NCBI RefSeq assembly: GCF_000517625.1
Contig: NZ_CP007058.1
Coordinates: 1-64,000, forward strand
Length of the DNA stretch: 64,000 nt
Source: Halostagnicola larsenii XH-48
GTDB lineage: Archaea > Halobacteriota > Halobacteria > Halobacteriales > Natrialbaceae
Direction of reading: 5' to 3'
The notes under the pieces were generated by a model that worked only from the letters and a program-made list of their open reading frames with translations, was not told where the DNA came from and ran no database searches. Below, in pieces: positions 17,295 to 26,630 of this stretch (position 1 is the stretch's first letter; each line of letters begins with the position of its first letter). A program made the position numbers and the translations under genes.

Positions 17295-18053
17295 ATGGCA
17301 ACAGACACCAAGAAAATACACGCCGTCCAGCGAACGCTCGAGATCATTGAGGCTATCCGCGACCTCGAACCGGCGGGCGTTTCCGAAATCGCTCGGAACG
17401 TTTCGGTGTCGAAAAGTACGGTTCATACGCACCTGGTGACTCTCGCTGACGAGGGGTACCTCATCCGTGAGGACGACGAGTATCGATTAAGCTGTAAATT
17501 TTTGAGTATCGGCTCCGCGATCCAGGAGCGATTCAGCCTCTATCGGATGGCCAAACAGAACGTCGATGAACTGGCTCACGAGACTGGCGAATCGTCGAAC
17601 CTGGTCGTCGAAGAGGACGGAAAAGGGACGTGTCTGTACGCGACGAACCCAAAGGATTCTCCCGACGTCTACATGTCCGCCGGGGAGCAAAACTACATCC
17701 ACGCGACGGCAACGGGGAAGGCGATACTCGCCCATATGCCGGAGTCCGAGGTCGATGCGATCATCGATCGGCACGGACTTCCGAAGCTGACCGAACAGAC
17801 GGTTACGTCGCGCGAAGCGTTGTTTTCTGAACTCGAGGAGATTCGAGATCGCGGGCTGTCCTTCGATCGCCAGGAGACGATTAACGGACTCTTCTGCATT
17901 GCAGCCCCGGTCGTCGTCGACGACCGCGCGATGGGTTCGATCAGCGTCTCGGGTCCCGTCAGTCGATTCACGACCGAGCCCCGAAAGGAACAGCTGTGTG
18001 AGGCGGTCGAGGAAATCGCCAACGTCGTCGAGTTACAGTTCGTCTTTTCCTGA
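17295..18053 (+). CDS. IclR-family transcriptional regulator
   Basis: A 252-residue regulator. The N-terminal winged helix (residues 1-65) has IHAVQRTLEIIEAIRDLEPA, then GVSEIARNVSVSKSTVHTHL; the C-terminal effector-binding GAF-like domain has YIHATATGKAILAHMPESEV and GLSFDRQETINGLFCIAAPV, signature blocks of IclR proteins. IclR proteins usually control catabolic genes for organic or aromatic acids next to them; here the neighbours are the YjiH transporter upstream and the 2-oxoacid dehydrogenase genes 466 bases downstream. Confidence 0.93.
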   Translation: MATDTKKIHAVQRTLEIIEAIRDLEPAGVSEIARNVSVSKSTVHTHLVTLADEGYLIREDDEYRLSCKFLSIGSAIQERFSLYRMAKQNVDELAHETGESSNLVVEEDGKGTCLYATNPKDSPDVYMSAGEQNYIHATATGKAILAHMPESEVDAIIDRHGLPKLTEQTVTSREALFSELEEIRDRGLSFDRQETINGLFCIAAPVVVDDRAMGSISVSGPVSRFTTEPRKEQLCEAVEEIANVVELQFVFS

Positions 18054-18519
18054 TGGCTTCGAGAGATCGTCCGATTCGATCGTTTCCCACACCCGAACGA
18101 AGCGTTGAGAAGGCCGAACGGATCGCCCTCGAGCGTGGTCGGTTCACCGACCTCGGGCGACAGCGCACCTTCCGATTGGATTACAACTATACAACTGTAA
18201 TGGCGCATGAGGCGGTATCACACTCATTTCGATTCCGGAACCCGATTTTCGATCTTCTTAACACAGCAATACCGCCGCCGGAATACCGCAAATCGTTCCG
18301 GACAGCCAACGGAGTATCCTCCTCTGTCGAACAACCCTTCCCCACGAACAGCTGAGGTATCCGTTCCGCTGACAGAGCCCCTGATTTTTTCTATCGTTTG
18401 TAGGCTGTTCGAACGGATCGAACCCGCTGCTCGCCGCAGTTACCGTTCTCGATCCCCGACGACCACGACACGAGTCACCGAAGAGCGTATAGTCCTCTAC
18501 GCGAGAGGTAAACTCACGC
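18054..18519. other. 466-base intergenic stretch before the E2 gene
   Basis: No reading frame here has coding character on either strand. The stretch near 18484-18519 holds the likely E2 promoter and a GAGAGGT 13 bases before its ATG. Nothing else recognised. Confidence 0.4.
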
Positions 18520-20124
18520 ATGGTTAGAACAGCGTTCGAACTTCCCGACGTAGGCGAAGGCGTCGCCGAGGGTGAACTCGTCACCTGGCTCGTCGACACC
18601 GACGAACGGGTCGCCGAGGATCAGCCTATCGCTGAAGTCGAGACGGACAAGGCCCTGGTCGAAATCCCCGCCGCGTACGACGGCGTCATCGCGGAGCGGC
18701 GTGCCTCCGAAGGTGACGTCATTCAGGTTGGCGAGGTCTTCGTCGTATTCGATGTCGACGAGACGGACTCGGCGGAAGAATCGGCCTCGAGCACCGAATC
18801 GGCTCCCGAAACAGACCAGGTAGAGGAGCCGGAGCCATCGAATGGTACCGAGACAGCGATCGATGCTGATGCCGGACGCGGGGAATCCGGCGTCGCCGAT
18901 TCCAGCGGTACTGCTGAATCGGATGTGACCGTCTCCGACGGGCGTGTTTTCGCCCCGCCGAGCGTTCGAGCCCTCGCCCGCGAAGAGGGTGTCGAACTGG
19001 CGGCGGTCCGGCGACAGGTCGGTGCGACGGACAGACGCCTCACCGAGTCCGACGTGTACGCCGTCGCGGACGGACGAGTGGAGTCGGAAGAACGCACTCC
19101 TCAGCGTGGTTCGGATTCGACGGAGGCACCTTCGGCGAAACAGGAATCGGACTCGTCGGCTCCCGATCGGGTCGAGAGTGAGTCCGCATCGATTCCGACC
19201 GACCGAACCGCAGACGCCGGTCGAGGACGCACGCTCGCGATGCCGGCGACCCGACGACTCGCACGCGAGAACGACGTCGATATCAACGACGTGCCTGCGA
19301 GCCAACGGCGAGACGGTGCCCCCTTCGTTACCCCAGACGATGTCGAGCAGTACGGCCAGGGTGACGCGTCGGCATCGACCGCGACCAGCGAGACGGAGAC
19401 GAGCCCTGATACATCCGGTCAGCCCCGACCCGGCGCTCGAATCCCCTACACCGGTGTGCGCCGAACGATCGGCGAGAAAATGGCGACCTCGAAATACACG
19501 GCCCCGCACGTGAGTCATCACGACGAGGTCGACGTCTCCGAACTCGTCGAGGCGCGCAGCCGACTCAAACCGGAAGCACAAGCGCGAGAGACGAAGCTAA
19601 CGTACATGCCGTTCGCGGTCAAAGCCGTCGTCGCGGGATTAAAGGAGGTTCCGGCGATCAACGCCGAACTGGACGAGGAAAACGAGGAGATCGTGCTCCA
19701 CGACGAGTACAACATCGGGATCGCGGTGGCGAGCGATGCCGGGCTGATGGTGCCGGTGATCAAAAACGCGGATCAGAAAGGGCTGCTCGAGTTAGCCGAC
19801 GAAATCTCTGATAAAGCCGCGCGGGCTCGAGACCGCTCGATCGGGCTCGAGGAGATGCAAGGTGGGACGTTTACGATAACGAACGTGGGCGCGGTCGGCG
19901 GTGAATATGCCTCACCGATCATCAACCACCCCGAAGCGGGCATTCTCGCACTCGGCTCCTTGAAGGAGCGCCCGTGGGCCGAGGACGGCGAGATTGTGGC
20001 TCGAGAGACGCTGCCGATTTCGATGTCGGTCGATCACCGGATCGTCGACGGCGCGGAGGCCGCACGGTTTACGAACGAGGTCAAGCGATACCTGAACAAT
20101 CCCGAACTGCTGCTCTTAGAATAA
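18520..20124 (+). CDS. 2-oxoacid dehydrogenase E2 (dihydrolipoamide acyltransferase) with two subunit-binding domains
   Basis: Core of a 2-oxoacid dehydrogenase complex; transfers acyl groups from lipoyl-lysine to CoA. Residues 1-78 are the lipoyl domain with the modified Lys44 in VETDKALVEIPA. A long acidic linker follows, then a peripheral subunit-binding domain at about 143-180 (FAPPSVRALAREEGVELAAV), a second linker, a second such domain at about 238-278 (LAMPATRRLARENDVDINDV), and the catalytic domain from about 305, ending with SVDHRIVDGAEAARFTNEVK containing the DHRxxDG active site (505-511). Two subunit-binding domains are unusual. E3 starts on the last base of the stop codon. Confidence 0.95.
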   Translation: MVRTAFELPDVGEGVAEGELVTWLVDTDERVAEDQPIAEVETDKALVEIPAAYDGVIAERRASEGDVIQVGEVFVVFDVDETDSAEESASSTESAPETDQVEEPEPSNGTETAIDADAGRGESGVADSSGTAESDVTVSDGRVFAPPSVRALAREEGVELAAVRRQVGATDRRLTESDVYAVADGRVESEERTPQRGSDSTEAPSAKQESDSSAPDRVESESASIPTDRTADAGRGRTLAMPATRRLARENDVDINDVPASQRRDGAPFVTPDDVEQYGQGDASASTATSETETSPDTSGQPRPGARIPYTGVRRTIGEKMATSKYTAPHVSHHDEVDVSELVEARSRLKPEAQARETKLTYMPFAVKAVVAGLKEVPAINAELDEENEEIVLHDEYNIGIAVASDAGLMVPVIKNADQKGLLELADEISDKAARARDRSIGLEEMQGGTFTITNVGAVGGEYASPIINHPEAGILALGSLKERPWAEDGEIVARETLPISMSVDHRIVDGAEAARFTNEVKRYLNNPELLLLE

Positions 20125-21548
20125 TGGTCATGGGAGACATTACGACGGCGACAGATGTACTGGTAATCGGCGGCGGCCCCGGCGGCTATGTGGCTGCGAT
20201 CCGGGCGGCCCAACACGGTCTCGACACGACGCTCGTCGAGCGCGACGCCTACGGCGGTACCTGCCTGAACTACGGCTGTATTCCCTCCAAGGCGATGATC
20301 ACCGCAACGGACATCGCCCACGACGCAGCGTCGGCCGAGGAGATGGGCATTCACGCCGACCCGTCGATCGACATGCGAGCGCTCGTCGAGTGGAAAGACG
20401 GCGTCGTCGACCAGCTCACCGGCGGCGTCGAGAAACTCTGCAAGGCTAATGGCGTCTCGCTGCTCGAGGGGACTGCAACGTTCGTCGATGAGGAGACGGT
20501 CCGGGTTGCCCACGGCGGCGAAGGCCAGGGGAGCGAATCCATCGAGTTCGAGCACGCGATCATCGCGACGGGAAGCCGGGCGATGTCGATCCCCGGTTTC
20601 GACTTCGCAGACGACCAAGTCTGGTCTTCACGTGAGGCGCTTGAAGCGGACGAAATTCCCGAGGAACTGGTCGTCGTGGGTGCCGGCTACATCGGGATGG
20701 AACTCTCGACGGTATTCGCGAAAGCCGGTGCGAATGTGACTGTGGTCGAAATGCTCGAGGACGCGCTGCCGACCTACGAGGACGACGTTGCACGCGTCGT
20801 CCGCGACCGGGCCGAGGAACTCGGGATCGACTTCGAGTTCGGTCTTGGCGCGAGCGAGTGGCGCGAGACAGACGACGGGATCGAAGTCGTCGCCGCGGAT
20901 GAAGACGGCGAGAAGTCGGTCTTCGATGCGGATCGCGTGTTGGTCGCAGTCGGCCGGGAACCCGTGACCGACGCGCTCGAACTCGATGCATTGGGTCTCG
21001 AGACCGACGAGCGCGGCTTTCTGGAGACGGACGAGTTCACGCGAACCGACCTCGAGCACGTGTTAGCGGTAGGTGACGTCGCGGGTGAGCCGATGTTAGC
21101 GCACAAAGCCAGCGCCGAAGGGCTCGTCGCCGCGGGCGTCGCGGCCGGTGAGCCGGTAGCTCTCGACCACCAGGCGATTCCCGCGGCCGTCTTTACCGAC
21201 CCTGAAATCGGGACGGTCGGGATGACCGAAGCTGAGGCCGACGAGGCTGGGTTCGACCCGGTTGTTGGAACGATGCCACTCAGGGCGAGCGGTCGAGCGC
21301 TCTCGATGGGCGAGTCGGACGGATTCGTCCGGATCGTCGCCGACGAGGAGACTGAGTTCGTTCTCGGCGCACAGATCGTGGCACCCGAGGCTTCAGAGCT
21401 CGTTGCTGAACTCGGGCTGGCGATCGAGATGGGCGCGAAACTCGAGGACATCGCGGGCACTATCCATACCCATCCGACGCTCTCGGAGGCGGTGATGGAG
21501 GCGGCTGAGAACGCACAGGGAAAAGCAATCCACACGCTGAACCGATAA
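20124..21548 (+). CDS. lpdA: dihydrolipoyl dehydrogenase (E3)
   Basis: Flavoprotein that reoxidises dihydrolipoyl groups with NAD+. Residues 11-25 are the FAD-binding VLVIGGGPGGYVAA; the redox disulfide is Cys47/Cys52 in GGTCLNYGCIPSK; the NAD-binding VVVGAGYIGMELSTVFAKAG follows, and the C-terminal dimer interface has the catalytic His in HTHPTLSEAVMEAA. From the ATG at 20124, which shares its A with the E2 stop (TAATG), the protein has 474 residues; an ATG two codons later is an equally possible start. Translationally coupled to E2; the E1 genes converge on it from the other strand 6 bases away. Confidence 0.96.
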   Translation: MVMGDITTATDVLVIGGGPGGYVAAIRAAQHGLDTTLVERDAYGGTCLNYGCIPSKAMITATDIAHDAASAEEMGIHADPSIDMRALVEWKDGVVDQLTGGVEKLCKANGVSLLEGTATFVDEETVRVAHGGEGQGSESIEFEHAIIATGSRAMSIPGFDFADDQVWSSREALEADEIPEELVVVGAGYIGMELSTVFAKAGANVTVVEMLEDALPTYEDDVARVVRDRAEELGIDFEFGLGASEWRETDDGIEVVAADEDGEKSVFDADRVLVAVGREPVTDALELDALGLETDERGFLETDEFTRTDLEHVLAVGDVAGEPMLAHKASAEGLVAAGVAAGEPVALDHQAIPAAVFTDPEIGTVGMTEAEADEAGFDPVVGTMPLRASGRALSMGESDGFVRIVADEETEFVLGAQIVAPEASELVAELGLAIEMGAKLEDIAGTIHTHPTLSEAVMEAAENAQGKAIHTLNR

Positions 21549-21554
21549 AGACAT

Positions 21555-22523
21555 TCAGTGCTCGAGCGTTTCTTCGATGGCCGCTTCGATTTTCGGGGGA
21601 TGGGGGATGTAGTAGTCTTCCATCGAGAGGAGGGGGACGGGCACGTCGAAGCCGGTGACGCGGTTGACGGGTGCTTCGAGGTACATCAGGGCCTCATCGT
21701 TAATGGTGGCGATGACTTCGGCGCCGAAGCCGCCGGTTTTGGCCGCTTCGTGGACGACGACGCAGCGCCCGGTCTTTTCGACCGACTCGAGGACGGTTTC
21801 CTTGTCGAACGGCGAGATCGTCCGGAGATCGATCACCTCAGCGTCGACGCCCTCGAGGTTGTCGACCGCCTCGAGGGTGTTGTGCATCATGGCACCCCAG
21901 GAGACGACGGTGAGGTCCTCACCTTTTTGTCGCACCGCTGCCTCGCCGAGCGGTTCAGTATAGGAACCTTCGGGAACGTCTTCGCGGATGGAGCGATAGA
22001 CGTGTTTGGGCTCCATGAACAGCACCGGGTCGGGATCGCGGATGGCGCTGATGAGCATGCCCTTCGCGTCGTGGGGGGTTGACGGGATCGCGAGTTTCAG
22101 TCCGGGGATGTGTCCGTAGGCCCCCTCGAGGCTTTCGGAGTGATGTTCTAATGCCCGTACACCGGCGCCGTAGGGGGTGCGGACGACCATCGGGGCGGTG
22201 AGTTCGCCACGGGTACGCCAGCGGATGCGACTGGCGTTCGTCACGAGCTGGTCGAACGCGGGCGGGAGAAAGCCCGAGAACTGAATTTCGGCGATGGGAC
22301 GGTAGCCGTGGGTTGCGAGGCCGACGGCTGCGCCGACGATGGCGATCTCCGAAAGCGGCGTGTCGAGGACGCGCTCGGCGCCGAACTCCTCGAGCAGTCC
22401 CTCAGTGGCTCGAAAGACGCCGCCGGATTCGGCGACGTCCTGGCCGAAGACGACCGTCTTCTCGTCGGTGGTCATCTCTTCGTGCAGCGCGTCGTTGATG
22501 GCTTCGATGATTGTCGCGTTCAT
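21555..22523 (-). CDS. 2-oxoacid dehydrogenase E1 component, beta subunit (copy 1)
   Basis: Thiamine-diphosphate-dependent decarboxylase, beta chain. A 322-residue protein with the transketolase-pyrimidine domain (VFGQDVAESGGVFRATEGLL, then SEIAIVGAAVGLATHGYRPI, AEIQFSGFLPPAFDQLVTNA) and a transketolase C-terminal domain (TVVSWGAMMHNTLEAVDNLE, VIDLRTISPFDKETVLES, RCVVVHEAAKTGGFGAEVIA). The Glu in AEIQ is the one that activates thiamine diphosphate. It follows the alpha gene by 6 bases on the same strand. Confidence 0.95.
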   Translation of the reverse strand: MNATIIEAINDALHEEMTTDEKTVVFGQDVAESGGVFRATEGLLEEFGAERVLDTPLSEIAIVGAAVGLATHGYRPIAEIQFSGFLPPAFDQLVTNASRIRWRTRGELTAPMVVRTPYGAGVRALEHHSESLEGAYGHIPGLKLAIPSTPHDAKGMLISAIRDPDPVLFMEPKHVYRSIREDVPEGSYTEPLGEAAVRQKGEDLTVVSWGAMMHNTLEAVDNLEGVDAEVIDLRTISPFDKETVLESVEKTGRCVVVHEAAKTGGFGAEVIATINDEALMYLEAPVNRVTGFDVPVPLLSMEDYYIPHPPKIEAAIEETLEH

Positions 22524-22529
22524 AGTAAC

Positions 22530-23687
22530 TCACCCCTTCGGTCGTCGTTCGATGTGATCGTACATCTCGGGTCGCTCCTCGAGGAGTTCCTGGAATTCGT
22601 CGAGTTGGCGTTCGAGTTCCGGCGGCGTCTCCTCGTAGAGATGGGCGAAGATTTCTTCGATGCCGCGTTCTTCGAACGCATCGGCGGCGTCGACCGCCTC
22701 GGAGAACTCGGCTTCGACCTCCTCGCGGATCGCCTCCTCGTCGATTCCCTCCCAACGACCGGTCTCCTCGAGGAACGCCTGATACCGCTCGAGAGGATCC
22801 TGGTCGGCCCATTCTTCGACCTCCTCGTCGGAGCGGTATCGGGTCGGGTCGTCACTCGTCGTGTGGGCTCCACGTCGGTAGGTGACCGCTTCGACTAACA
22901 CTGGATTGCCCTCGAGCGCGCGTTCTCGCGCCCTCGAGACGGCGTTGTAGACGGCCAACACGTCGTTACCGTCGACACGAATACCGTCGAGACCGTACGC
23001 GAGTGCCTTCTGTGCGATCGTTTTGGCGTTGGTCTGTCCGTCGAACGGCAGTGAGATCGCGTACTGATTGTTCTGGCAGAAGAACACGGCGGGGACGCCG
23101 AGCACGCCGGCGAAGTTCATACCCTCGTGGAAGGCCCCCGTTGACGTTGCGCCGTCACCGAGGTTCGCGAACGCGATCGCGTCTTCGTCCGCCAGTTGCA
23201 TCCCCCAGGCTTTGCCGGTCGCGAGCGGAATGTGCGAGCCAATCGAAATCGCGAGACCGAAAATATTCGCTCCTTCCATGCGCGAGGCGTCTTCGATCCC
23301 GCGCCAGTACAGAAGCAGGTCGCGCATCGAGAGTCCGTGCATCAACAACGCGCCGGCCTCGCGTCCGTACGGGAAGATCCAGTCCTGATCGGCGAGCGCG
23401 AAGCCGCTGCCGATAATCGCGGCTTCCTGTCCCCGTCCGGAGGCGACCGTTCCGAGCTTACCCCGTCGTTGGAGTTTCGTGGCTCGATTGTCGTACACCC
23501 GCTGTAAGAGCATCCACCGGTAGAGATCACAAAGTGCCTCGTCGTCTAGGTCCGGAACCCGGTCCGAATCGAACGTCCCGTCCGGCCGTACCACCCGATA
23601 GGTCTCGATCTCGAGGTCGCCCTGTGAGAGGGAATCGACACCGACGTCTCCCGTCACAGGTGTGACTGACCGCGGACTGTTGTCCAT
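22530..23687 (-). CDS. 2-oxoacid dehydrogenase E1 component, alpha subunit (copy 1)
   Basis: Alpha chain of the E1 decarboxylase, 385 residues. It has the thiamine-diphosphate motif GDGATSTGAFHEGMNFAG ending near FFCQNNQYAIS and the phosphorylation-loop-like block YRRGAHTTSDDPTRYR, whose HTTSDD form is typical of branched-chain 2-oxoacid dehydrogenases more than of pyruvate dehydrogenase. Genetic studies in Haloferax found such complexes do not act on pyruvate, which haloarchaea oxidise with a ferredoxin enzyme; the substrate here is therefore open, with branched-chain 2-oxoacids a good guess. A palindromic site (23720-23740) lies in its promoter region. Confidence 0.95.
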   Translation of the reverse strand: MDNSPRSVTPVTGDVGVDSLSQGDLEIETYRVVRPDGTFDSDRVPDLDDEALCDLYRWMLLQRVYDNRATKLQRRGKLGTVASGRGQEAAIIGSGFALADQDWIFPYGREAGALLMHGLSMRDLLLYWRGIEDASRMEGANIFGLAISIGSHIPLATGKAWGMQLADEDAIAFANLGDGATSTGAFHEGMNFAGVLGVPAVFFCQNNQYAISLPFDGQTNAKTIAQKALAYGLDGIRVDGNDVLAVYNAVSRARERALEGNPVLVEAVTYRRGAHTTSDDPTRYRSDEEVEEWADQDPLERYQAFLEETGRWEGIDEEAIREEVEAEFSEAVDAADAFEERGIEEIFAHLYEETPPELERQLDEFQELLEERPEMYDHIERRPKG

Positions 23688-23719
23688 GGTATACCCGAAA
23701 TTGGCCTAATCAGTTTAAT

Positions 23720-23740
23720 ATTGTTGTTGGTAACGGCAAT
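23720..23740. promoter_or_regulatory. interrupted dyad in the E1alpha promoter region
   Basis: On the minus strand it reads ATTG-cc-GTT-acc-AAC-aa-CAAT, with outer arms ATTG/CAAT and inner arms GTT/AAC, 33-53 bases before the E1alpha start. A plausible regulator site; the divergent transporter gene begins 220 bases away. Confidence 0.35.
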
Positions 23741-23929
23741 AATGTCCTGTTATTCTACGCCCATCGATTACCTGTAGGTCCCAACGCCAGCTCTCGCCTC
23801 ATCAGTTTGTTCGACGATGTTCGTCTTGACCGATGTTTGCCCCGACAGACGTTCGTGCGTGCGTTAGTCCACAGAAAACTGAAAGCTCTTTGTCCCACTC
23901 ACTATTTGACATGGTAATTCACCACAATC

Positions 23930-23938
23930 CTTATATCG
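23930..23938 (+). promoter_or_regulatory. TATA box of the ABC substrate-binding protein gene
   Basis: CTTATATCG centred about 26 bases before the ATG at 23960, consistent with a leaderless transcript. Confidence 0.55.
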
Positions 23939-23959
23939 AGTTGGCGGCAATACCTCGAT

Positions 23960-24976
23960 ATGCCATCACATAGCAGGAGGGCTGTCCTCAAGACTGGTGC
24001 AACAGCCACGGCAGTCGGTCTCGCGGGAGTAGCGGGTTGCCTCGGGGGAGGCGGCGGAGACACGCTCCGATTTAACTTCGTCGTGCCCGTCGAGAACCTT
24101 GGATCGTTGCTCGACATTCCAGAAATACAGGACGAACTGAGCGGTCTTGGAGAAGATTACGAACTCGAGGTCTCGCAGGACGCGAGCACGCCGGATTCGA
24201 TCAACTCGCTCGCTGCTGGGGAAGCCGATATGGCGCTCGTGACCACCGAGAGTTTCGGCGGAGCGATCGTAGGCGATGCAGTTCCGAGCGGGCTGACTGC
24301 GATCGCGACTGACTTCTGGGACGCCCACCCCGATTACTTCGGGTTCGAAATTTACTCCTTGCCCGACTCGGACGTGACCGACCCGGAGGATCTCGAAGGA
24401 GCGTCGCTCGGTGTGAACGCGACTGGGACGGGGATTCACGCCGTATTCGAGAAACAATTGGACAACATGGGGATGAGTTCTGACGATGTCGAGTACAACG
24501 AGCAGGGGTTCGCCACGTTCGTCGAAGGCTTAGAAGACGGGATCTTCGATGCGGCGATCTTCCCGGGGTTGTACGCGGTCACTCCCCGGAACCAGGATTT
24601 CAATCTGGTGTTCTCGAGCCAGGACGCCTTCGGCGACGAGTTCGAGAACGGGTATCCGTTCGCCTACACGGTCTCGACTGGCGACGCACTCGACAACAAA
24701 GGCGAGCAGATACAGTCGTGGGGTGACGACTATCTCGAGGTCGTCGACTACATCGAGTCGAACCGCGACGAGGTCGTCTCGCTTGCAGCAGACCACTTCG
24801 AAATCGACGAAGGCCAGCTAGACGAGTTCTTCATGACGGAGAACGATTACTACCGGGACGAGATCGAAATCGACGAGGAGGCCCTTCAGGGAATCATGGA
24901 CGAGTTGGCAGCTCTCGAAATCCTTGACGAGCAGTTCGACGTTGGAGAGCACGTCACTAACGAGTACATCACCTAG
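23960..24976 (+). CDS. ABC transporter substrate-binding lipoprotein, SsuA/NMT1 type
   Basis: Extracellular solute-binding protein for the importer that follows. The N-terminus has a twin-arginine signal (SRRAVLKTGATATAVGLAG) ending in a lipobox-like AGC, so it is exported folded and lipid-anchored, the rule in haloarchaea. The mature part (LRFNFVVPVENLGSLLDI, AAGEADMALVTTESFGGAIV, LEGASLGVNATGTGIHAV) fits the SsuA/TauA/ThiY-like class that binds sulfonates, nitrate-like ions, pyrimidine precursors or aromatic acids. Ligand unknown. 338 residues. It is followed after 65 bases by the ATPase. Confidence 0.9.
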   Translation: MPSHSRRAVLKTGATATAVGLAGVAGCLGGGGGDTLRFNFVVPVENLGSLLDIPEIQDELSGLGEDYELEVSQDASTPDSINSLAAGEADMALVTTESFGGAIVGDAVPSGLTAIATDFWDAHPDYFGFEIYSLPDSDVTDPEDLEGASLGVNATGTGIHAVFEKQLDNMGMSSDDVEYNEQGFATFVEGLEDGIFDAAIFPGLYAVTPRNQDFNLVFSSQDAFGDEFENGYPFAYTVSTGDALDNKGEQIQSWGDDYLEVVDYIESNRDEVVSLAADHFEIDEGQLDEFFMTENDYYRDEIEIDEEALQGIMDELAALEILDEQFDVGEHVTNEYIT

Positions 24977-25041
24977 AACAGTGTTGGTAGTTATCAAGTC
25001 GCATAATATTCAAATACGACATTGGCGTACTATCGGTCACT

Positions 25042-25827
25042 ATGGTTGAAGGACACGTAACGATCTCGAATCTGGAGAAGGTGTACGAATCGGGCGACGA
25101 ACGAACGAAGGCGATCGACGACCTCTCACTGGAAGTGCCCAGCGGCCAGTTTCTCAGCGTCGTCGGCCCCAGCGGCTGTGGCAAAAGCACGCTGCTGTAC
25201 CTCATCGCCGGCTTCCTCGAGGAATCGACCGGCACCATCGCCGTCGACGACCAACCCATCGACGGGCCGGGCACCGACCGAGGTGTCGTCTTCCAGGATT
25301 ACGCTCTCTTTCCCTGGCGCACCGTCATGGGTAACGTCACCTACGGCCTCGAACAGGACGGCGTTCCCAAAGAACAGCGCCGGGCGACGGCCCAGGAGTT
25401 CATCGATATGATGGATCTCGACGGCTTCGAGGACAAGTATCCCAAAGAGCTCTCCGGCGGGATGAAACAGCGGGTCGCGCTCGCGCGGACGCTGGCGTAC
25501 GATCCAAAGATCCTCCTGATGGACGAGCCGTTCGGCGCGCTCGATCAACCGCTGCGGGAACTCCTGCAGGATCACCTCCTCGAGATCTGGGGCGACCTCG
25601 GAAAGACGGTGATCTTCATCACCCACGACGTCGAGGAGGCGGTTTATCTCTCCGAACGCGTGATGGTGATGACGCGCCATCCGGGCACCAAAAAGACGAC
25701 CGTCGACATCGACGTCGACCGCACGCAGCCGCGCGAGGACATCATCCTGTCCGACGAGTACACGGACGTAAAAAATCAGGTCTGGCAATCCCTGCGCGAG
25801 GAGACCCAGCCGGAGGCCCAACTCTAA
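25042..25827 (+). CDS. ABC transporter ATPase, SsuB/TauB type
   Basis: ATP-hydrolysing subunit of the importer, 261 residues. Walker A GPSGCGKST at residues 42-50, Q-loop VVFQDYALFPWR near 82-93, signature LSGGMKQ at 137-143, Walker B ILLMDEP at 157-163 and H-loop ITHDVEEAV with His195. The FQDYALFPWRTVMGNV block is typical of the sulfonate/taurine/nitrate group. Permease genes follow with gaps of 2 bases and an overlap, so it is one operon. Confidence 0.95.
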   Translation: MVEGHVTISNLEKVYESGDERTKAIDDLSLEVPSGQFLSVVGPSGCGKSTLLYLIAGFLEESTGTIAVDDQPIDGPGTDRGVVFQDYALFPWRTVMGNVTYGLEQDGVPKEQRRATAQEFIDMMDLDGFEDKYPKELSGGMKQRVALARTLAYDPKILLMDEPFGALDQPLRELLQDHLLEIWGDLGKTVIFITHDVEEAVYLSERVMVMTRHPGTKKTTVDIDVDRTQPREDIILSDEYTDVKNQVWQSLREETQPEAQL

Positions 25828-25829
25828 CG

Positions 25830-26630
25830 ATGTCCTACGCCGATTTGCAACTAGGGGCGCTCGAGGAGACGCTGCCCGCACCGCTTCAGCGGGTCGTCTG
25901 GTTCGTCTTCGAGTGGATTCCGCTCGTGATCGTGGCCGGCTTCTGGGAGTTCGCCAGCGGCACGTTCGTCCCCAGCACGGTTCTCTCGCCGCCCTCGGAG
26001 GTCGCGTTCGTCACCTGGGAGTTACTCGTCGCGGGCGATATCATCCCGCACTTGCAGGTGTCGCTGTTTCGAGTCGCGGCTGGGCTCGTCCTGAGCATTT
26101 CGATCGGTGTCCTGCTTGGGGTTGGGATGGCTCGAGTGAAGCCGGTTGAGAACTTCTTCGAGGTGTTTCTGGCGTTGATCTACCCGATTCCCAAGTCGGC
26201 GCTCGTGCCGCTGGCGATTTTGTGGCTGGGGACCGGCACGGAAACGTCGGTTCTGATCGTCTTCCTCGCGTGCTTGCTCCCGATCGTGCTGAATAGCTAC
26301 AACGCGGCCCAGACCGTCGATCAGAACCTCATCTGGTCGGCCCAGATGATGGGAATGCCGTCGTGGCAGATTCCGCTGAAGGTCGTGATCCCGGCGACGA
26401 TTCCGAGCATCCTCACGGGGATTCGCCAGGCGATTCCGATCGCGTTTATCGCGCTGGTGAGCGCGGAGCTGATCGCGTCGAATCAGGGCGTCGGCTTCGA
26501 AATTCTCCGGTACAGTCAGGTTGGTGCGTACACGGAGATGTTCGCGGTGCTCGTGTTGATCTCGGCGATCGCGTTCTTCGCCGTGCGGGGCTACGAGTGG
26601 GGTGAACGGAAGGTGGTTCGATGGACGTGA
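25830..26630 (+). CDS. ABC transporter permease 1, SsuC/TauC type
   Basis: Integral membrane subunit, 266 residues, about six helices. The cytoplasmic EAA-like loop is NAAQTVDQNLIWSAQMMGMP followed by WQIPLKVVIPATIPSILTGI, the segment that contacts the ATPase. The first 45 residues are amphipathic. It starts 2 bases after the ATPase stop and overlaps the next permease by 10 bases. Confidence 0.93.
   Translation: MSYADLQLGALEETLPAPLQRVVWFVFEWIPLVIVAGFWEFASGTFVPSTVLSPPSEVAFVTWELLVAGDIIPHLQVSLFRVAAGLVLSISIGVLLGVGMARVKPVENFFEVFLALIYPIPKSALVPLAILWLGTGTETSVLIVFLACLLPIVLNSYNAAQTVDQNLIWSAQMMGMPSWQIPLKVVIPATIPSILTGIRQAIPIAFIALVSAELIASNQGVGFEILRYSQVGAYTEMFAVLVLISAIAFFAVRGYEWGERKVVRWT

Noticed and set aside
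18053-18355. 100-codon frame after the IclR gene
   Set aside because: Arg/Ser/Pro-rich, no haloarchaeal acidity, no homologue recognised.
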